DNA from: Gloeobacter kilaueensis JS1
GTDB taxonomy: Bacteria; Cyanobacteriota; Cyanobacteriia; Gloeobacterales; Gloeobacteraceae
Direction: 5' to 3'
DNA: 64,000 nt
Assembly: GCF_000484535.1 (NCBI RefSeq)
Contig: NC_022600.1
Location: 1,736,001-1,800,000 of the forward strand
The position numbers and the translations under genes are program-made. Below, one piece after another: positions 60,575-64,000 of the stretch. Every line of letters starts with the position of its first letter. The first letter of the stretch is position 1. Below the pieces are notes generated by a model. The model saw nothing but the letters and a program-made list of their open reading frames with translations. It was not told the DNA's origin and did no database searches.

Positions 60575-61432
60575 GTGAACAGTCCTGTCTGCTGCCCACC
60601 GGCTCTCGCTGTCGGTGATTGCCTGCTGTTCTTCGAGCGACTGCTCGACCGGTTGCCCATCGCTGCTGCCGGTGGGTGTATCGAGGCGTTCATCCGCATC
60701 CTCAAGCAGCTGGAGTTGATGATCTGCTATCGGCATTTTTTTGCTGAAGAGTATGCCTGCTCCACTGCTTCTTCAGAAATAGGCATCAGCCGCCTCCAAA
60801 GAGAGCGGCTTGCCCGCGAGACCAGTGAGTTGCCTGCCTCGCCCCGCGAAATAGAGTTCCTGCGCTTGGTCAACGAGAAGTTGTTTCCGCTCCTCGATGA
60901 ATATCTGACGGACGACGACTTTGACGTTATTGCGCAACCACAGACAGTACCCATCCCGTGCATCGGTTGGGCTTTCGACTACGAGGCTGACCTTGAAGGC
61001 TACAGCTTTCCCTACCGCCTCGCACTCACACTGATCTTGGATGCTATCGAACCTGACGAGGAGGTGCGCCACTTTGCTGAAAGTCTCGTACCTGGTTGCC
61101 TCTCGGCTTCTGCTCACTGGTCTTTGTTTCAGACCGCCTGCACTGCTCTGGGTGGACATTACATCGACATCCCCGAACTGTTTGACTCGCTCACTGCCGG
61201 TACCGGCAACTTCTGGATCGATTACACACCGGATATATGTGCGGACAACATCGCCTGGACCATCGAACATCTCGACTATCTGCACACGCAGTTTCGTGAG
61301 TGCGAAGCGATCATCGCTCGAGTCAGTGCCGCCGCCGAGTGGCTCGGCGAAGATCCTGAGCGATGGCAGCCAGTCCTCGAAGCCTGGGTGCTGGCCGGTC
61401 ACAGTCAACCCAAGAAAAAGCGTTCTCCATGA
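60575..61432 (+). CDS. PRTRC system protein F-like
   Basis: This 285-residue protein from GTG 60575 has GAGG upstream. It is mostly helical. The C-terminal segment NFWIDYTPDICADNIAWTIE, followed by a long helix and AEWLGEDPERW, matches my recollection of PRTRC protein F (a W-T-(V/I)-E segment, then a helix ending in a WL(E/G) turn). Its stop overlaps the next gene's ATG (ATGA). Its biochemical role is not known. Confidence 0.5.
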   Translation: MNSPVCCPPALAVGDCLLFFERLLDRLPIAAAGGCIEAFIRILKQLELMICYRHFFAEEYACSTASSEIGISRLQRERLARETSELPASPREIEFLRLVNEKLFPLLDEYLTDDDFDVIAQPQTVPIPCIGWAFDYEADLEGYSFPYRLALTLILDAIEPDEEVRHFAESLVPGCLSASAHWSLFQTACTALGGHYIDIPELFDSLTAGTGNFWIDYTPDICADNIAWTIEHLDYLHTQFRECEAIIARVSAAAEWLGEDPERWQPVLEAWVLAGHSQPKKKRSP

Positions 61433-62094
61433 AAAGCAAGCTGGTCGATTCGATCATCGACCGAGCCAGATCCCTGCTGGCCCACGTCGATGATCAGTTG
61501 ATGTTCATCGATCTTTCTGGTTCTGCTGCCCAGTGTCGCTACATCAGTCCGCTCGATTTTCGGGCAGCAGCCAGTAAGATTCCGGCTGAAACCGGCTGGC
61601 TGCGGCCAGGGATCGTCCGTTGGGGACGCTCAGGACAGACGTCCTGGTTTGTTCTGTTCATCCCGCCGGGCGTTCACTCGTTTTTTATTCAGGCCCAGGG
61701 CAACGCGGTCGAGCAATTTGCGGTACCGATGCCGGGGTTGGTCTACTCCACTTTTCAGCAGCACATGATCTGGGCAATCAAGGAGCAACAATTCAACCCG
61801 ACTGCTCAGATCTTTCACGTTCCTTTACCCAACATCAGCAGCCGGGGCCTTATCTGCTTTGGCGAAAACACTCGTCCTGATCCCGGCAACCCTGATCGTT
61901 GCTGGCAGTTGTTCCTGGCAAGCCCCTTCAACCACCATCAGGCGGACGGCAAGTCCCGCAGCCACCCGAAGAACATCATTCCGAAGCTAACTGCCCTTGC
62001 TCAAAGCGAGACAAAGACGTATCCCCTCGATGACCTGATTGCCTGCAATCAGAACGTGGATCAGGCTTTCCAGGCTGCAGGAGGTCACCTGTGA
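61429..62094 (+). CDS. PRTRC system protein B-like, E2-like fold
   Basis: This 221-residue protein starts at ATG 61429 within the previous gene's stop. The central part FHVPLPNISSRGLICFG resembles the active-site region of ubiquitin-conjugating E2 enzymes (PN(I/V)...G.(I/V)C), with Cys as the candidate thioester residue. Comparative work on prokaryotic ubiquitin-like systems has placed PRTRC B among E2-like proteins. It overlaps the JAMM gene by one to four bases. Confidence 0.65.
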   Translation: MKSKLVDSIIDRARSLLAHVDDQLMFIDLSGSAAQCRYISPLDFRAAASKIPAETGWLRPGIVRWGRSGQTSWFVLFIPPGVHSFFIQAQGNAVEQFAVPMPGLVYSTFQQHMIWAIKEQQFNPTAQIFHVPLPNISSRGLICFGENTRPDPGNPDRCWQLFLASPFNHHQADGKSRSHPKNIIPKLTALAQSETKTYPLDDLIACNQNVDQAFQAAGGHL

Positions 62095-62699
62095 TGATTC
62101 GCTACCTTCCCCTGGCTGGCCCTTTGCCCCCAGCTTTGCCCTACGGCTGGGATTATCTCTTTGCTCAGGACGGTGTGGGACTGCGCGCCCGCCGCACTGG
62201 CCTGGAAGTCTGTATGCCGCTGAGCTGTGGGGCTATTCGCCTGCAGGGTCTTCGACCCCTTCGGCCTTACTTCTCTCTTGAATATCCCCGCGTCCCGGCC
62301 ACCTGCCTGCAGGCCATCGTCGCCCACTCCCTGGCCGCCACTGATCACGATGGTCGCCCTCTCGAAGCGTTGTTCTACCTGAAATACAGTCTGGGAGCCT
62401 GGCAGTTGCGCGCCCCGGCGACGAGCGCCACCAGTACCAGCGTTATCGCTGTCGATCGCCATGACAGCGACGCCGATGTCGAGTTGCATAGCCATCACGC
62501 CATGACGCCCCGCTTCTCGCTGCGCGACGACGAGGAGGAACAGGGTTTTCGCATCTACGCCGTCATCGGCCACTTGTTTACGACCCCGGCTCTCCACGTC
62601 CGGGTTGGCTGTTTTGGCCACTTCTGGTCCATCCCGGCGGCCAGCGTCTTCGAGATGCCTGTCGATATCATCGACTACCTGGAGATTCAGAATGGTTGA
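62094..62699 (+). CDS. PRTRC system protein A-like, JAMM/JAB peptidase
   Basis: About 201 residues from ATG 62094 (GTG 62091 possible; GGAGG upstream). The text HSHHAMTPRFSLRDD fits the JAMM motif HxH-x7-S-x2-D exactly, giving the two zinc His, the Ser and the zinc Asp. A Glu in EALFYLKY could be the catalytic base. JAMM proteases remove ubiquitin-like tags or mature them. It overlaps the ThiF gene by eight bases. Confidence 0.75.
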   Translation: MIRYLPLAGPLPPALPYGWDYLFAQDGVGLRARRTGLEVCMPLSCGAIRLQGLRPLRPYFSLEYPRVPATCLQAIVAHSLAATDHDGRPLEALFYLKYSLGAWQLRAPATSATSTSVIAVDRHDSDADVELHSHHAMTPRFSLRDDEEEQGFRIYAVIGHLFTTPALHVRVGCFGHFWSIPAASVFEMPVDIIDYLEIQNG

Positions 62700-63579
62700 T
62701 CTCTCCTATGCCAGAGCCGTGCCTCTCCTCACCCTCAAGGCCCGCCAGACAACCATTGTCCAGGTAGGGGCGGGCGGCACCGGTGGCTGGCTGTATCCGC
62801 ATCTGGTCCGCCTGTTGCGTGTCCTGCTCGATCGCGGTGAGAGTGTGCGGCTGTTGCTGTGCGATCCCGACATCGTCGAGGAGAGCAATCTGATCCGGCA
62901 GAATTTCTGTGCTGCCGAACTCGGTATGAACAAGGCCGAGGCTCTTGCTTTTCGCTACCAGGCCGCCTGGGGTCTGGAATTGCCCGCGCTGAACGTTCCT
63001 TTTTCCCGGAAGATCCTGGGTGACAACTTCCAGTACGCCCACGACCACTTCTTTGTGATCGTCGGCTGTGTGGACAACGCCGCCGCTCGCCTGACGATCC
63101 ACCAGTTGCTACTCAATATCGCGACAAGGAGCAACGTATCGAATATTCTCTGGATAGATGCGGGCAACCACGTAGACACGGGCCAGGTGCTCGTGGGCAA
63201 CATCGCCGAACCGGACCTGCTCGCCCATAGCTTCGATACACCTGGCCATTCCCACTGCGCTCTGCTGCCCTCCCCGGCCCTGCAGCATCCGGAACTACTC
63301 GTCCCCCAGCTGGAGGAGAATCCTGACGCTGATCTCAGCTGCGAGGAGTTGCTCCGCCTGAAAACCCAGAGCCTCACTATCAATCTGGCAATGGCTTCTC
63401 TGGCAGCCGATTACCTGCTGCACCTGCTGGTCACCCGCAACCTCCGGCGCTTCGCCTCGTACCTCGATATCCCGAGTGGAGCCCGCCGCAACCGGTACAA
63501 CACCCCCGAGCACCTCGCTGCTGCTGTCGGCCTCTCGCCGGACAGCCTCTTTTCTGCTGCAGGTGCCGCTATCGAATAA
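62692..63579 (+). CDS. PRTRC system ThiF/E1-like adenylating enzyme
   Basis: This 295-residue protein from ATG 62692 has GGAG upstream. The Rossmann motif IVQVGAGGTGGWLYPHLVRL, LCDPDIVEESNLIRQNF with the Mg Asp, Asn and Arg, and VIVGCVDNAAAR are the E1/ThiF adenylation signature. A Cys in GHSHCALLPS is a candidate for the thioester position. It would activate the C-terminus of a ubiquitin-like protein with ATP. It is the last gene of the overlapping F-B-A-ThiF run. Confidence 0.85.
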   Translation: MVDLSYARAVPLLTLKARQTTIVQVGAGGTGGWLYPHLVRLLRVLLDRGESVRLLLCDPDIVEESNLIRQNFCAAELGMNKAEALAFRYQAAWGLELPALNVPFSRKILGDNFQYAHDHFFVIVGCVDNAAARLTIHQLLLNIATRSNVSNILWIDAGNHVDTGQVLVGNIAEPDLLAHSFDTPGHSHCALLPSPALQHPELLVPQLEENPDADLSCEELLRLKTQSLTINLAMASLAADYLLHLLVTRNLRRFASYLDIPSGARRNRYNTPEHLAAAVGLSPDSLFSAAGAAIE

Positions 63580-63634
63580 CAGCAAATTCCTGCTCCCCGG
63601 TCCCTGCTGCCCCTGAACGAAAGATTGCATCCCT

Positions 63635-63662
63635 GGCCCGGCCTTCATCGGTCGGGCCTTTT
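63635..63662 (+). terminator. Probable intrinsic terminator
   Basis: GGCCCG (63635-63640) pairs with CGGGCC (63653-63658), followed by TTTT; the next ribosome site follows closely. Confidence 0.6.
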
Positions 63663-63679
63663 GCTTTGGAGATAGAACG

Positions 63680-64000
63680 ATGACGAACTGGAGACTCGCT
63701 GATGAGCCTGGCAGCCTCGAAAGTCTGCGCCGCGAGGTTGAGAAAGAACGCAGCAACCGCAAGATCCGGCCCGATTTTGTCTGCGCACCCCTGCAGCCCG
63801 GCTGGATGCGGCCCCTGCTCTTTGAGATGGACACGATACTCTGGGGCCGCTGGGAGTACTGGCTGCAGACTCAGGAGGCTGGCCATCTGCTGGAACGCCT
63901 GATTCCTCAGATCGCATTTCTCGATGACAGCCACAATTACGCTCGCCGGATGATAGAGCGCTGCCTCGATGCTATCGGTTGCGGCTGGTCAGGCTGGAGC
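63680..64000 (+). CDS. Hypothetical protein, 3' end outside the window
   Basis: The ATG at 63680 with GGAG upstream opens a frame of 107 codons to the window edge. It begins MTNWRLADEPGSLESLRREV and has a Trp-rich helix (DTILWGRWEYWLQTQEAGHL). No family was recognised. A ParB-related member of the PRTRC cassette, if present, would be expected beyond this point. Confidence 0.55.
   Translation, partial: MTNWRLADEPGSLESLRREVEKERSNRKIRPDFVCAPLQPGWMRPLLFEMDTILWGRWEYWLQTQEAGHLLERLIPQIAFLDDSHNYARRMIERCLDAIGCGWSGWS

Overview
The window reads as part of a large cyanobacterial plasmid or other big mobile replicon. The cyanobacterial pointers are a Ycf35-DUF2997-Ycf46 gene trio, a large WD40/NB-ARC protein and pentapeptide repeats. 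The replicon pointers are a ParM-like actin with a ParR-like partner, VirD4-, VirB10- and VirB1-like conjugation genes, a plasmid-type DnaN clamp and a PRTRC cassette. The GC-rich backbone is broken by AT-rich islands (about 0.9-2.9, 13.0-17, 26-29.6 and 34-37.5 kb) that carry defence, toxin and exported-protein genes. A Gloeobacter-like host is possible but cannot be shown from the sequence.

Layout. 0-2.5 kb: an IS66 element whose right end cuts a short-Argonaute gene; its DUF4365-APAZ partner remains (a broken SPARDA-type system). 3-5.6 kb: VirD4-like ATPase and two small genes, the last truncated by IS21-like end repeats. 5.7-9.4 kb: acquired transporters, with a TauE/SafE permease, YnfA, a MerR-controlled mercury-type gene pair behind a 19-bp-spacer promoter, and a CaCA exchanger. 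9.6-13 kb: small plasmid genes and a membrane AAA+ ATPase. 13-19.3 kb: repeat-rich DNA, an exported protein and a STAND/WD40 protein. 19.5-26 kb: a DUF4041/GIY-YIG protein and a VirB-like block. 26-29.2 kb: an alpha-amylase gene split by a complete IS30 element. 29.6-34 kb: a ParM-ParR-NERD-signal peptidase operon. 34-44 kb: a two-module polymorphic toxin/immunity locus and a divergent but catalytically intact RNA polymerase beta subunit. 44-48 kb: a secreted nuclease flanked by direct repeats, and a replication/partition-type protein. 48.3-64 kb: a long co-directional array with terminator-like hairpins at many gene boundaries, containing Ycf35-DUF2997-Ycf46, a pentapeptide protein, DnaN, a zeta toxin pair and a PRTRC ubiquitin-like cassette (C-like, F-like, E2-like B, JAMM A, ThiF/E1).

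How it fits together. A palindrome of the form TGCAWGNCNTGCA lies at five widely spaced gene starts (membrane AAA, VirB10/VirB1, parM, rpoB-like, pentapeptide). At the VirB10 and rpoB-like genes it overlaps a -35 box, which suggests one plasmid regulator controls transfer, segregation and the extra polymerase subunit. A second dyad, TTCCAAA-N15-TTTGGAA, precedes two more genes. The most unusual content is the accessory RpoB beside the toxin locus, the orphan toxin tip, and the ubiquitin-like cassette next to the Ycf35/Ycf46 trio. All functions are read from motifs by eye; no database search was possible.
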